Origin: Kitasatospora sp. SolWspMP-SS2h
GTDB taxonomy: Bacteria; Actinomycetota; Actinomycetes; Streptomycetales; Streptomycetaceae
Assembly: GCF_003259315.1 (NCBI RefSeq)
Contig: NZ_QLLT01000017.1
Span: forward strand, 1-64,000
DNA length: 64,000 bases
Direction of reading: 5' to 3'
Both the position numbers and the translations under genes were made by a program. The first letter of the stretch is position 1. Every line of letters begins with the position of its first letter. Under the pieces are notes generated by a model, which was given only the letters and a program-made list of their open reading frames with translations, did not search any database and was not told where the DNA came from. Below are positions 1 to 7,780 of this stretch, piece by piece.

Positions 1-376
1 GCGTGACCTTGGGCCGGTCGCGCTCGGGGAGGGTGAGGGGGATGCCGGCCTGGACGCCGAGGATGCGCAGGCAGTCCTCACGTACGCGCACGGACGCGGG
101 TGAGGCGTGGTCGGGTCGTGCGGCGGGTTTGCGTCGCAGCAGGCCCCGTTCGGCGGCCGTGAGGTAGGCGGCGAGGGTGTCCGGGGCGAGGAGCGCGCCG
201 AGCGAGCGGGCGGCCGTCGGCGGGATCGCGCCCCGTTCCAGTGCGGTGCGCAACTCCCCGGCGACCCAGCGCAGTTGCTTCGCGCGGGAGACGCCGGTGG
301 GCGGTCGACAGGCGAGGTCCACCACCGCGTCCAGAGCCGCCAGGGAGGGTGCCGCTGCCGTTGGGACGTCCGCCAT
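1..376 (-). CDS. Partial hypothetical protein, possibly integrase-like
   Basis: An open frame runs from an ATG at 376-374 leftwards to the window edge without a stop, about 125 codons. The N-terminus reads MADVPTAAAAPSLAALDAVV and continues into an arginine/leucine-rich helical stretch ending near LPERDRPKVT. Codon use is typical high-GC third position. The short helical, basic character and the 'charged segment then VRVREDCLRILG' pattern resemble N-terminal core-binding regions of actinobacterial tyrosine recombinases, but no catalytic motif lies inside the window. This function is therefore a guess. The neighbourhood of IS debris fits a mobile origin. Confidence 0.45.
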   Translation of the reverse strand, partial: MADVPTAAAPSLAALDAVVDLACRPPTGVSRAKQLRWVAGELRTALERGAIPPTAARSLGALLAPDTLAAYLTAAERGLLRRKPAARPDHASPASVRVREDCLRILGVQAGIPLTLPERDRPKVT

Positions 377-701
377 GAACGTCACCCTAGCTCCGGGAGC
401 GGGAGGGGTGAATCGGTTCCGTCCGGTGGACGGTTCCTGTGCGTGTTCTGCCGGAGAGGTGTCAATAACTGGCTTGGAGCGCGATTGTGCACGCGAGGTC
501 GGCACCGTGGTGCCCTCCTGTATCGACTCACCCTGTCTTGTGGTGGCCGTCCTTCAGCAGCCGGCAGCCGGGGGCTGGGCGGTGGCGGCACAGTGGGGGT
601 GCGGGACACGTCATCTCAGCGGGTGACGACCGGTCAACTCCGCTTGTGAGTTGGTGCGTGATAGTAGGTGAGGCCGCGGTCGCCTGGTTGGGGGCGGTGG
701 T
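377..701. other. Intergenic, no gene seen
   Basis: The stretch between the partial gene and the IS5 remnant has reading frames in several phases, but none has a ribosome binding site or a recognisable product. It probably includes the terminal part of the IS5 element, whose inverted repeat I could not place because the other end is lost. Confidence 0.5.
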
Positions 702-1177
702 TCACGCGCCGATGGTGCAGTTGGAGACGAGGCCGGCGATGGCGCGGTAGGTGTCGGGCAGGTTGTCCCGGCGGTGGGTCCAGTACAGGAGTTGTTTCCA
801 GCGTTTGTGGCCGGCCAGGGCGTGTTCGACGGTGATGCGGTCGGAGGAGTGCTGGTGTCGGGCCTGTTCCCGGCGGGAGTGGACGTCGGCCAGGGCGCTC
901 TCGTTCGATTTCCTTGGCGGCGTGATCGCCTGGCCGGGGTGATCGCGCCGCAGGCCGAGGCAGCCGTCGTCGAGGAGGACCTCCACGCCGGGGAAGTACC
1001 GGAAGCAGTCGGCGATGCCGTCGTTGCGGGCGGCGGTGGCGTCGTGCATCCGCCCTGGCCGCAGGGCACCGGTCCACAGTGTGCGGCCCTTGTGGTCGGC
1101 GATCACGGTGGCCTTCATCGTGTTCTTCTTGCCCGAGGCGAAGGCACGTCGTCTGCTGCGGCCGGCCACGGGCCGGC
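702..1177 (-). pseudogene. IS5-family (DDE_Tnp_4) transposase, C-terminal fragment
   Basis: The last ~158 codons of an IS5-group DDE transposase are readable up to the TGA at 704-702 (final residues AGLVSNCTIGA). Recognisable family blocks are FASGKKNTMKATVIADH, the DGCLGLRRDHPGQAI segment with a catalytic-type Asp, and EHALAGHKRWKQLLYWTHRR. The N-terminal half is missing: coding similarity stops exactly at 1177/1178, where the inverted repeat of the neighbouring IS256-type element starts. The gene was therefore cut by that insertion or by a later deletion. It is not functional. Confidence 0.85.
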
Positions 1178-1201
1178 GAGCAATTGTCAATACCTTTGGA
1201 T
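1178..1201 (+). repeat. Left inverted repeat of IS256-type element A
   Basis: Compared with 2451-2474, 21 of 24 bases match. The differences are two bases in the spacer after GAGCAAT and one base in the CTGTGG/CTTTGG block. The reverse complement of the right end of element B (4162-4185) is the same motif. Confidence 0.8.
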
Positions 1202-1204
1202 CTG

Positions 1205-2236
1205 CTAGCTGCTCTGGCGCGGAGATGATGCTTCGGTGTCGGTGGGTGGCGTCAGCATTGTGGCAAGTCGGTCGACGCCGAATCCGCTGATCAAGAGGCG
1301 TTCTTTGTGGCTTCCGGTGAGGTGCCGGGTCCAGTCGACAAACCCGCCGTCCGCGATCTCCAGTTGCTGGCCGTGGATGGTGGCGTAGATCTTGTAGCAC
1401 AGGTCGGTGTAGTAGCCGCGTCCGGTCACCCGGTTGGGATCGTCGATGATGTCAACGCCTGGTGTTCCGGCCAGCTCTGTACGTGCGCGGGCCAGGATCG
1501 GAGCGGCGGACTCGTCGAGGCAGGTGATGCGGATCTCGGTCTGACGCACTCCAGCCTGTGCCATCGCCCGGACGGCGAAATGTAGGTGCTCGACCAGGTG
1601 CTGTTGCTCGAAGGTCCGGCTGCCTGTGTCCCGGCCAGCGGTCACCAGGGCGAATAGTTGGAAGTGGGCGAGCATACCGGGCGCGTCGAAGTGCTGGGCA
1701 CGCACGACTCGTTGGCTTGCGGCCATCCGGACCGGCACGGCCGAGCGGGGATCGGCGGCCAGGGCCTGGGATCTGCGCTGGGCTGCCTCCAGGGCCAGGG
1801 CATTGGTCGGGTCGGCCGCGACCTCGCTGCCACGAATGGTGGCGACGACCTTGCGCGGGTCGACGGTCGCGACCGCCGTATGCGCTGCCAGGGGGACGAG
1901 GGGAGCCAAGGTGAGCATCTGGAAGTCATCCGGCATCGCCGAGAGCAGGAAGTCTTCGGCTCGTCGTATTTGCGCGAACCCTGTCGGGGCCGGGGTCACG
2001 AACCGGTCGGTGCGATAGCGCCGCATCACCTCGGCCGGGGTGAGCCGATCGGCGCGGCGTCGGAAGACTTCCAGGAGCAGGGTAGTCAGATCCGTCCCGG
2101 TCAGCTCCTTGGCCAGCAGGTCCAGCAGTTCCGATCCGCCTGCATTGGCCAGAACTCGGCGCAACGCCGGACTGACCGCGTATTCATCGCTTGTCATGGC
2201 GGGCCAGTATCGCCTGGCCGGTATCGGGGAGACCAT
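1205..2236 (-). CDS. Passenger protein of IS256-type element, function unknown
   Basis: A 343-codon frame; the ATG at 2197-2195 (MTSDEYAVSPALRRVL) is the more natural start and gives 330 aa, while the upstream GTG at 2236 is possible. The protein is soluble, with no signal peptide or membrane segment. Conserved-looking blocks are RRYRTDRFVTPAPTGF, TIRGSEVAADPTNALALEAA, FQLFALVTAGRDTGS and the C-terminal SHKERLLISGFGVDRLA. The arrangement faintly recalls class II aminoacyl-tRNA synthetase/HisZ-like folds, but no ATP-binding motif can be confirmed and I do not assign a function. It begins 23-62 bases after the stop of the transposase remnant, the same place where the neighbouring full element carries its own, unrelated cargo gene. 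Confidence 0.7.
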   Translation of the reverse strand: MVSPIPARRYWPAMTSDEYAVSPALRRVLANAGGSELLDLLAKELTGTDLTTLLLEVFRRRADRLTPAEVMRRYRTDRFVTPAPTGFAQIRRAEDFLLSAMPDDFQMLTLAPLVPLAAHTAVATVDPRKVVATIRGSEVAADPTNALALEAAQRRSQALAADPRSAVPVRMAASQRVVRAQHFDAPGMLAHFQLFALVTAGRDTGSRTFEQQHLVEHLHFAVRAMAQAGVRQTEIRITCLDESAAPILARARTELAGTPGVDIIDDPNRVTGRGYYTDLCYKIYATIHGQQLEIADGGFVDWTRHLTGSHKERLLISGFGVDRLATMLTPPTDTEASSPRQSS

Positions 2237-2258
2237 CGATTTCCGCGCATCGTGGAAA

Positions 2259-2400
2259 TTAGGCCGCCGTTCGGTCAGGCTCCATCAGGGCTCCGCGCTC
2301 GAAGCGGGCCCCGGCGCGGACGAGTGGGACGAGGTGGGCGCCATTGACGGCTCGCCAACGGACCTGAGCCGACTTGACGAGCTCGAACACCATCGCCAGG
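2259..2400 (-). pseudogene. IS256-family transposase, C-terminal remnant
   Basis: The remnant translates to AMVFELVKSAQVRWRAVNGA followed by HLVPLVRAGARFERGALMEP. It aligns residue for residue with the last ~45 residues of the complete transposase next door (AMVFKLVESAQERWRAITGA, then HLVALVRSSTRFENGILVER). It is fused upstream to the subterminal region of the element, so about 370 codons have been deleted. Confidence 0.85.
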
Positions 2401-2434
2401 CCAAAGGCATGCCTTCCGCGTTCCTCCCAGAGCC

Positions 2435-2474
2435 GATCCACAGGTCTTGAGAGCAATAGTCAATACCTGTGGAT
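2435..2474. repeat. Junction of two IS256-type ends
   Basis: Bases 2435-2450 are a right-end repeat (GATCCACAGGTCTTGA) lacking its outer 9 bases. Bases 2451-2474 are an intact left-end repeat (GAGCAATAG plus TCAATACCTGTGGAT). Back-to-back ends like this arise when one element inserts into, or recombines at, the end of another. Confidence 0.75.
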
Positions 2475-2481
2475 GGTTTGG

Positions 2482-2814
2482 TCACGGCAGTGGGTTGGTT
2501 CCCCGGATGGCCTGCCAGTGGGAGCACAGGGTAGCTGATGCCAGTAGTTGGACTCCTGTGCCTCGGAGGGTCACGAGCGCGGTGTGGACGGGGTCGAGTT
2601 CCTCGACGGAACGGTGATAGGCGAGGATCTGCGTCAGTTCCAGGTCGATGGCTTCTGCCGAGTTGCGGATGTGGCCGAATCGGGCGCCGCGGCGAACCGG
2701 CCCGACCGTGCAGCGCACTGTGGCGGTGGCCTCGGCCGGATTCACGAGGGTGACCTGATCGATCTCCAGTTCCACCTCGACCGCGTGACTGCCGGGGTTG
2801 AGGGGCTCGATCAT
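2482..2814 (-). CDS. Small passenger protein coupled to IS256 transposase
   Basis: A 110-residue protein (MIEPLNPGSHAVEVELEIDQ...). Its ATG (2814-2812) overlaps the transposase TGA (2813-2811) by the four bases ATGA, which implies translational coupling. The sequence alternates short hydrophobic and charged strands (VTLVNPAEATATVRCTVGPV, LDPVHTALVTLRGTGVQLLA) and looks like a small beta-barrel, reminiscent of the second domain of translation GTPases. That is an impression only. It occupies the same slot as the larger passenger gene of the neighbouring deletion element. Role in transposition unknown. Confidence 0.7.
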   Translation of the reverse strand: MIEPLNPGSHAVEVELEIDQVTLVNPAEATATVRCTVGPVRRGARFGHIRNSAEAIDLELTQILAYHRSVEELDPVHTALVTLRGTGVQLLASATLCSHWQAIRGTNPLP

Positions 2815-4061
2815 GCCACCACCTCGATGCGCTCGACCAGGATCCCGTTCTCGAAGCGGGTGCTGGAGCGGACCAGGGCGACGAGGTGGGCTCCGGTGAT
2901 CGCGCGCCAGCGTTCCTGGGCGGACTCGACGAGCTTGAACACCATGGCGAGGGCCGCGGCGGGGCTGCCGGCCCCGCGGGTGACCTTGGTCCGCAGCTTG
3001 ATCGTGGAGAACGTCGACTCGATCGGGTTCGTGGTCCGCAGATGGATCCAGTGCTCGGCCGGGAAGTCGTAGAACGCCAGCAGCTCCTCGGCGTCGTCGG
3101 TGATCTTCGCGACGGCCTTGGGCCACTTGGCGCCGTAGGTGCGCACGAACGCCTTGATCGCCTTCTCCGCGTGGGAGCGGTCCTCGGCGTTGTAGATCTC
3201 CTGCATCGCCTTGGTTGCGCCGGGCTGCGCGGACTTCGGCAGTGCGTTCGTGACATTGCGAGATTTGTGAACCCAGCACCTCTGATGCCTGGCTGCGGGG
3301 AACACCTCGCTCAGGGCCCGCCACAGTCCCATTGCGCCGTCGCCGACGACGAGTTCGGGGTCGCGCATGCCCCGGTGGCGGCAGTCGCGCAGCAGGTCGG
3401 CCCAGGACTCGGTGGACTCGCGCAGGCCCTCTGCCAGTGCGATCAGCTCCTTTGTGCCGTCCAGTCGAACCCCGAGCAGGACCAGCACACAGGAGTGCGC
3501 CTGCCCCAACCGGATCTTGGGGTGCACGCCGTCGGCCCACACGTAGACGAAGTCCCGGTCCGACAGGTCCCGGGCCTGGAAGGCGGCGTGGTCGTCACCC
3601 CACTGCCTGGTCAGCCGGGTGACCGCGGCCGGCGACAGCCCGGCAGCCGAGCCGAGGAACTGCTCCAGCGCGGGCACGAAGTCCCCCGACGACAGGCCGT
3701 GCAGGTAGAGCAGTGGCAGCACCTCGCTGACCTTAGGCGACTTGCGGCACCACGGCGCAAGGATCTTTGAGGAGAACCGCTTCCGTTCGCCGGTGGCCTC
3801 GTCGACGCGGCGGTCGTTCACCCGCGGCGCGGTGACCTCGACCGGGCCGGCGGCGGTGGTCACGGTCCGGGGCCGGTGATGGCCGTTGCGGACCACCGGG
3901 CGGTGCCCGCGCTCGTCCGTCTCGGCCTCCAACTCCGCTATGTACTGGTTGACTTCCGCCTCCAGTGCAGCGGCCAGCATCCGCCGGGCGCCCTCACGGA
4001 CGATCTCGTCGATCAGGGAGCCGGACAGGGTGGAGCCGTCGTCGGTGACTACGCTGAGCAC
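2811..4061 (-). CDS. IS256-family transposase (mutator type), full length
   Basis: 416 aa, the usual length for the family, starting MLSVVTDDGSTLSGSLIDEI. Family landmarks in order are an N-terminal helical region with LEAEVNQYIAELEAE, the first catalytic Asp in FVYVWADGVHPKI, the second in ELVVGDGAMGLWRAL, and the C-x2-H-type segment HQRCWVHKSRNV. The C-terminal region has WIHLRTTNPIESTFSTIKLR followed by the Glu-containing helical tail. All parts look intact, so the element may still encode an active enzyme. The stop codon overlaps the start of the downstream cargo gene. Confidence 0.92.
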   Translation of the reverse strand: MLSVVTDDGSTLSGSLIDEIVREGARRMLAAALEAEVNQYIAELEAETDERGHRPVVRNGHHRPRTVTTAAGPVEVTAPRVNDRRVDEATGERKRFSSKILAPWCRKSPKVSEVLPLLYLHGLSSGDFVPALEQFLGSAAGLSPAAVTRLTRQWGDDHAAFQARDLSDRDFVYVWADGVHPKIRLGQAHSCVLVLLGVRLDGTKELIALAEGLRESTESWADLLRDCRHRGMRDPELVVGDGAMGLWRALSEVFPAARHQRCWVHKSRNVTNALPKSAQPGATKAMQEIYNAEDRSHAEKAIKAFVRTYGAKWPKAVAKITDDAEELLAFYDFPAEHWIHLRTTNPIESTFSTIKLRTKVTRGAGSPAAALAMVFKLVESAQERWRAITGAHLVALVRSSTRFENGILVERIEVVA

Positions 4062-4185
4062 AGGCGTGCCTTCCCGACCCGCGCTGCGAACGCGGGCCTA
4101 CTCGGTGACCATCAAAGGATCATTCGGGAAGGTACGCCCTCTGCGCGCCCTCCCGGAAGCGATCCACAGGTCTTGAGCATTGCTC

Positions 4186-4518
4186 GTTGGGAACGCGAAC
4201 GGGATGCCGAGGTAGGCACAGCCTGAACCGTGTCGTCATCAGCCCTGGAGGGTTAGGAACATCAGTCCCGGGTGTTCGGTCCAGCACTGCTCCCCATTGT
4301 CATTAGCCCTGGAGGGTTTGGAACGCGACCTGCTGCGCGGCGAACCCGACGGGGAGGTCGTCGTCATCAACTCTGGAGGGTTGGGAACCCCCAGCGCAGG
4401 CCGGTCGCGTACGCCAGACGCACTGTCGTCATCAACTCTGGAGGGTTGGGAACACCAACTCGCTGCGCGGATGCAGCGGACCCCGACCGATCGTCATCAG
4501 CCCTGAAGAGTTGGTAAT
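4186..4518 (+). CRISPR. Degenerate CRISPR array, truncated by an IS256 insertion
   Basis: The unit is 29 nt, with 5' part GTCGTCATCAACTCTGG and 3' part AGGGTTGGGAAC. Copies are at 4232-4260, 4296-4324, 4360-4388, 4425-4453 and 4490-4518, plus a 9-base 3' stump (GTTGGGAAC) at 4186-4194 cut by the IS. Spacers are 35-37 nt and all unique. Only two copies are identical (4360 and 4425); the others differ at 3-8 positions, and the last is the most decayed. The decay of the last copy suggests the leader lay on the left and was lost with the insertion. A repeat end of GGGAAC and ~36-nt spacers fit a Cas6-processed type I-B or III array. The adjacent genes are cas6 and a Cst1-like cas8. Confidence 0.85.
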
Positions 4519-4820
4519 TCGGCAGTCATGCAGTCGGTAGATCGGTGATCCGGCGTGTGAGGTGGGCTGCAGTAACTGGTCGGTAGTGCGTTGTGCCTGT
4601 TCAGAGGTGTTTGGGGTGGCCAGGGGGTCGGCGGGATGCTGTTCGTGTTGCTGCTCGGGCCTCGGGCGTGTGAGGGTCGGCCGTTCGAGGCGGCCGGCCA
4701 TAGCACGTGGAGTTGGGCACCGGTGTGGGCTGCGGGGAATTGCGGGAGCGGTTCCGTTGGGTGATCTATGTTCCCCTGCAGGCGAGTTGTTGTTGTTCGC
4801 GTGTGCCTCCGGAGGGTGTT
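4519..4820. other. Gap between CRISPR array and cas6
   Basis: No gene is supported. The short frames present lack ribosome binding sites and family resemblance. A GGAGG ribosome binding site for cas6 lies at its right edge (4811-4815). Confidence 0.5.
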
Positions 4821-5516
4821 GTGAGAGTGAGAGTTGATGTGGTGCCGGATTCGCCGACGGTGTGGTGGGAGGACGTGCACGGTGCGGCGCGGGGCATGGT
4901 GTACCGGCTGATTTAGGCTCAGGATGCTTCTCTGGCAAGGGAGTTGCACGACAATGGATGGCGTGGGAAGTCGTTGAAGCCGGTGGGGGTGGCGGGGCCG
5001 GTGTTCGTGGGGGCGCCGCCGCGCAAGGGGGTGTTCACGACGTCGGGGGAGGGGTCGGTGTGGTTCGGTTCGCCGGTGCCGGAGATCGCCTCCGTGCTGG
5101 TGAGGTCGCTGGCCTCGTGCGGTGAACTGGAATGGGGCAGGACGCGGTTGGCGGTGCGCGGGATCGCTCTGGAAGGCGGGGGCCCGGCACCGGCAGCGGA
5201 CGGCCTGGTGGAGTTGGAGACGCTGACCCCGGTGGTGGTCAAGCACGAGAGCCGGAACCTGCTGCCGGGTGACGAGTACTTCGTGGAGCGGCTCGCGCAC
5301 AATCTCGCGCACAAGGCGGAGCTGCTGGGTCTGCCGGCGCCGCGTGGGTTGCGGGTGCTGGAGGCGGGGCCGCGGCGGAGGTTCGCGGTGCGGGGGGCGC
5401 CGCGGATCGGCGCGAAGGTGAGGGTCGAGCTGGACGCGGACGCGCGGTTCGTGGCGGCGCTCAGGTCGTGGGGGATGGGGCTGGACACGATCCAGGGGTT
5501 CGGGTGGATCAGGTGA
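4821..5516 (+). pseudogene. cas6: CRISPR RNA endonuclease Cas6 with in-frame amber codon
   Basis: From the GTG at 4821 (GGAGG six bases upstream) the frame reads MRVRVDVVPDSPTVWWEDVH, then GAARGMVYRLI. It then hits TAG at 4914-4916 and continues in the same frame as AQDASLARELHDNGWRGKS to the end, 232 codons in all. The remainder is typical Cas6: LETLTPVVVKHES, FVERLAHNLAHKAELLG, FAVRGAPRIGAKVRVELDAD, and the terminal glycine-rich loop GMGLDTIQGFGWIR. The family would cut repeat RNA to make crRNAs. With the amber codon only readthrough, or reinitiation at the TTG at 4944, could give product, and the latter would lack the first RAMP strand. The stop overlaps the next gene start (GTGA). Confidence 0.85.
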
Positions 5517-7078
5517 GTGTGCTGGCCGCTTCGGGGCATCCCCTGCAGCGGGCGGGTGCGTGGGCGGTGGCGGTCCTGGCCGGCTGCCCGACTCCCGAGG
5601 CGGTGGGTCCGGACGGTCTGGACGCTGTCGTGGCGGGGCTGGTGGCGGACGTGGTCGCCGCGGCGACGGCGTCGAAGGACGCGAGCCGCTACGACTGGTG
5701 GAAGGTGCTGTTCGCGCTCTACCCCAACTCGAAGGCCACGCACAGCAAGCGTCCCTCCGATGCGCGGGTGCTCAGGCCCGCGATCGAGGAAATGTTCGCC
5801 CCGGACGCCCCGGGGGCGGGGGCGGTGTGGCCGTGCACGTTCTGCGGCGCGGCGTCGGCGGTGGTGTGGTCGAAGGCGAACCTGCCGCTGTTCGACACGG
5901 CCAAGGCGCTGAACAACCTGCCGCCGAGGCTGGCGGGATGGCCGGTGTGCCGGGGGTGCCGGGTCGCGATGTGGGCGCTGCCGTACGGGGCGTGGGTGAC
6001 GGCGGGGTCGGCGAGTGTCCTGTCGTGCGAATCGCCGGATGCGGAGCGGGAGTTCGCCCGGCGCAATGTCGGCAGGGCCCGGAAGCTGATGCAGACCGGT
6101 TTCAACGCTCTGCAGGCCGGGGCCAAGCCCGAGCAGGTGGTGCTGGCCGCGCTGCGCGATGCGGGCGGCGGGCTGTGCGCGAGCACGCTGTGGAGTTTCA
6201 AGAACGACAACCAGGAGCCGTGGCTGCGGGTGACCCGCACCCGCCGGGCCGTGCCGGTGTTCCTGGAGAGGGTGGACGGCAACGCGCCGCTGCGGCGCGG
6301 CTGGCGGCTTCTGTGCCGCTCGCTGGACCGGTACAACCCCGACACCGGCCGCATCACCGGCGGCCGGGGAGCGGCGGCGCGACTTGTGTTCGAGGCGGAG
6401 GACGGCCGGAGCCGGCCGCTGCTGGGGCAGGTGCACCGGCTCCTGTCGGACACGGACGCGGCGTTGCCGCCGGGCGACCGCCGGGCGCTCGGCGCACTCG
6501 CCACCGCATACGCGAAGGAGGTCTTCGGAATGGACGTGGACGTGGAGCCCGTGGCGCGGGTCCTGGCCGAGTGGATCGCCCGGGGCACCAGCCCGCGCGG
6601 CCGCCTGGCGGAGTACCGCAGTGCCGCGCTGAACGACTACCGGCTCGGGATGCTGCTGGTGCAGGCGCACTTCCGCCTCCAGCTCGACGGCGCGCAGGTG
6701 CAGGCGGCTGGGCCGGAGGCGTGGAAGCCCCTGATCGGGCGCCGATCGCGGGCCTGGGAGCTGCGGATGCTGCTGTTCGCGCGGGTGTGCGAGCTGCTGC
6801 AGGAGCGCGGCGTCGCCGTCGGCGCCGACCCGGCCAGCAAGGACGAGGCGGAGGACGAGGTGGAGGACGGCCCGGTTTCGGCTCGGCCTGGGCTGTCCGT
6901 CCCTGCCCGCCTCGACCCCGCTGCTCTTCCTTGCCCTGCCCTGCCCCGTCCGGGCCGCGTCCGGCCTCGACCTGTCCGTCGGTCTGTGGCCCGGACGGCT
7001 TCCTGTTCCGATCCGGGGGGTCCTGTCCGGGTATCTGTTCATCGGGTTGCTGGGGGTTGCGTGACGGACTGCTTGTGA
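5513..7078 (+). CDS. cas8b: Cas8 (Cst1-like) large subunit, type I-B-like, probably damaged C-terminus
   Basis: The GTG start at 5513 overlaps the cas6 stop by four bases, giving 521 aa. The N-terminal third has WWKVLFALYPNSKATHSKRP and two zinc-finger pairs, WPCTFCG near residue 107 and PVCRGCR near residue 145. This is the hallmark arrangement of Cst1/Cas8 of the Tneap-type I-B systems. The middle is helical (LMQTGFNALQAGAKPEQVVL, LWSFKNDNQEPWLRVTRTRR). After about residue 455 it turns into a proline/arginine-rich tail (LPCPALPRPGRVRPRPVRRS) that is unlike any Cas8 and looks like readthrough into non-coding sequence. In an intact system cas7, cas5, cas3, cas1 and cas2 would follow; none is present. 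The protein would form the Cascade large subunit, but here it is an orphan. Confidence 0.65.
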   Translation: MSVLAASGHPLQRAGAWAVAVLAGCPTPEAVGPDGLDAVVAGLVADVVAAATASKDASRYDWWKVLFALYPNSKATHSKRPSDARVLRPAIEEMFAPDAPGAGAVWPCTFCGAASAVVWSKANLPLFDTAKALNNLPPRLAGWPVCRGCRVAMWALPYGAWVTAGSASVLSCESPDAEREFARRNVGRARKLMQTGFNALQAGAKPEQVVLAALRDAGGGLCASTLWSFKNDNQEPWLRVTRTRRAVPVFLERVDGNAPLRRGWRLLCRSLDRYNPDTGRITGGRGAAARLVFEAEDGRSRPLLGQVHRLLSDTDAALPPGDRRALGALATAYAKEVFGMDVDVEPVARVLAEWIARGTSPRGRLAEYRSAALNDYRLGMLLVQAHFRLQLDGAQVQAAGPEAWKPLIGRRSRAWELRMLLFARVCELLQERGVAVGADPASKDEAEDEVEDGPVSARPGLSVPARLDPAALPCPALPRPGRVRPRPVRRSVARTASCSDPGGPVRVSVHRVAGGCVTDCL

Positions 7079-7237
7079 CGGAACCCGCCCCGGCCCGCCC
7101 GGCCCGGGCCTGGCGAGGGACCGGCGAGCGCAAGCAAGGTTGTGGCACGTTCATGAGGTGGGTGCTGCCACCGCGTCAACTCGGACTGTCCATGTATTCG
7201 TTTGTCATGAGCGAGCCGTGTCGGATAAGAAGTCCGC

Positions 7238-7780
7238 ATGCTAAAGGGCGGCAAGATCGGGCTGAGGGCCCGGCACGAGGACGACATCCCCACTCTGCGG
7301 GCCGAGCTCTATGACGACGTGGTCAACTCCGCGCGGGCCGAGGCCGGGCCGTGGCGGCCGATCTCACCCGGTTCGAAGGACCCGCGGCTCGTGGTGGACG
7401 ACACGGCGCAAGGCAGCGTCGCGTTCTCCGTGGTGGAGCTGGAGGGAGGCGCCCTGGCCGGTACCGCGACGCTGTGGGGAATCGACAACCACCACCGCTC
7501 CGCGCACATCGGACTCGGACTGCTGCCGGCGGTGCGCGGCAAGGGCTACGGCACAGACGTCGTCGCGACGCTCTGCTACTACGGTTTCGTGGTCCGCGGC
7601 CTGCAGCGGCTGCAGATCGAGACACTGGCGGACAACCACGCCATGCTTCGCTCCGCCGAGCGCAACGGTTTCGTCCGCGAGGGCGTGCTGCGCTCCTCGG
7701 CGTGGGTGCTGGGCGAGTTCCTGGACGAGGTAGTTCTCGGGCTCCTCGTCCAGGACTGGAAGCCGAATCCCCTGGGCTGA
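7238..7780 (+). CDS. GNAT-family N-acetyltransferase (RimJ/RimL-like)
   Basis: 180 aa, full length for the family. The acetyl-CoA binding motif appears as LGLLPAVRGKGYGTDVVATL (Q/R-x-x-G-x-G/A type), followed by the strand-turn LQRLQIETLADNHAMLRSAE and RNGFVREGVLRSSAWVLGEF, the typical C-terminal half of RimJ/RimL enzymes. The start ATG at 7238 gives the canonical N-terminal 'LRARHEDDIPTL' strand. The substrate cannot be inferred. It stands alone, downstream of the cas remnant, and does not look part of it. Confidence 0.88.
   Translation: MLKGGKIGLRARHEDDIPTLRAELYDDVVNSARAEAGPWRPISPGSKDPRLVVDDTAQGSVAFSVVELEGGALAGTATLWGIDNHHRSAHIGLGLLPAVRGKGYGTDVVATLCYYGFVVRGLQRLQIETLADNHAMLRSAERNGFVREGVLRSSAWVLGEFLDEVVLGLLVQDWKPNPLG

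Larger units (their letters stand above)
1178..2450 (-). mobile_element. Non-autonomous IS256-type element (deletion derivative) with passenger gene
   Basis: The left end at 1178-1201 (GAGCAATTG then TCAATACCTTTGGAT) is near-identical to the left end of the adjacent full element at 2451. The right end at 2435-2450 (GATCCACAGGTCTTGA) matches its right end but lacks the last 9 bases, where the next element abuts. Inside, reading leftwards from the right end, there are ~35 bp of subterminal sequence similar to the full element. Next come the last ~45 codons of the IS256 transposase (2259-2400), then a complete passenger gene (1205-2236). The element thus looks like an internal-deletion copy that kept both ends, the transposase tail and the cargo. 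No target-site duplication is visible. Confidence 0.75.
2451..4185 (-). mobile_element. IS256-family insertion sequence with passenger ORF
   Basis: Imperfect terminal inverted repeats lie at 2451-2474 (GAGCAATAG TCAATACCTGTGGAT) and 4162-4185 (ATCCACAGGTCTTGA GCATTGCTC). Together they bound a 1.74-kb element with a full transposase and a translationally coupled small cargo gene. The right end abuts GTTGGGAAC, the 3' end of a CRISPR repeat, so the element sits inside the CRISPR array. The left end abuts the truncated right end of the first element. No flanking duplication remains, so a deletion probably followed insertion. Confidence 0.85.

Noticed and set aside
2443..2459. Target-site duplications of the IS256-type elements
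   Set aside because: The bases outside the four ends (ahead of 1178, at 2443-2450, after 4185) do not match in direct orientation. The apparent match of GAGCAAT and ATTGCTC is inverted and belongs to the terminal repeats.
4562..4916. Short frames between the CRISPR array and cas6
   Set aside because: Cys/Gly/Arg-rich, overlapping in several phases, no family resemblance; the real start in this area is the cas6 GTG at 4821.
5560..7314. Long overlapping frames inside the cas8 region on both strands (up to ~700 codons)
   Set aside because: They are Arg/Gly/Pro-rich shadows of the high-GC third-position bias. Only the 5513 frame has zinc-finger and helix patterns of a known family and a coupled start.
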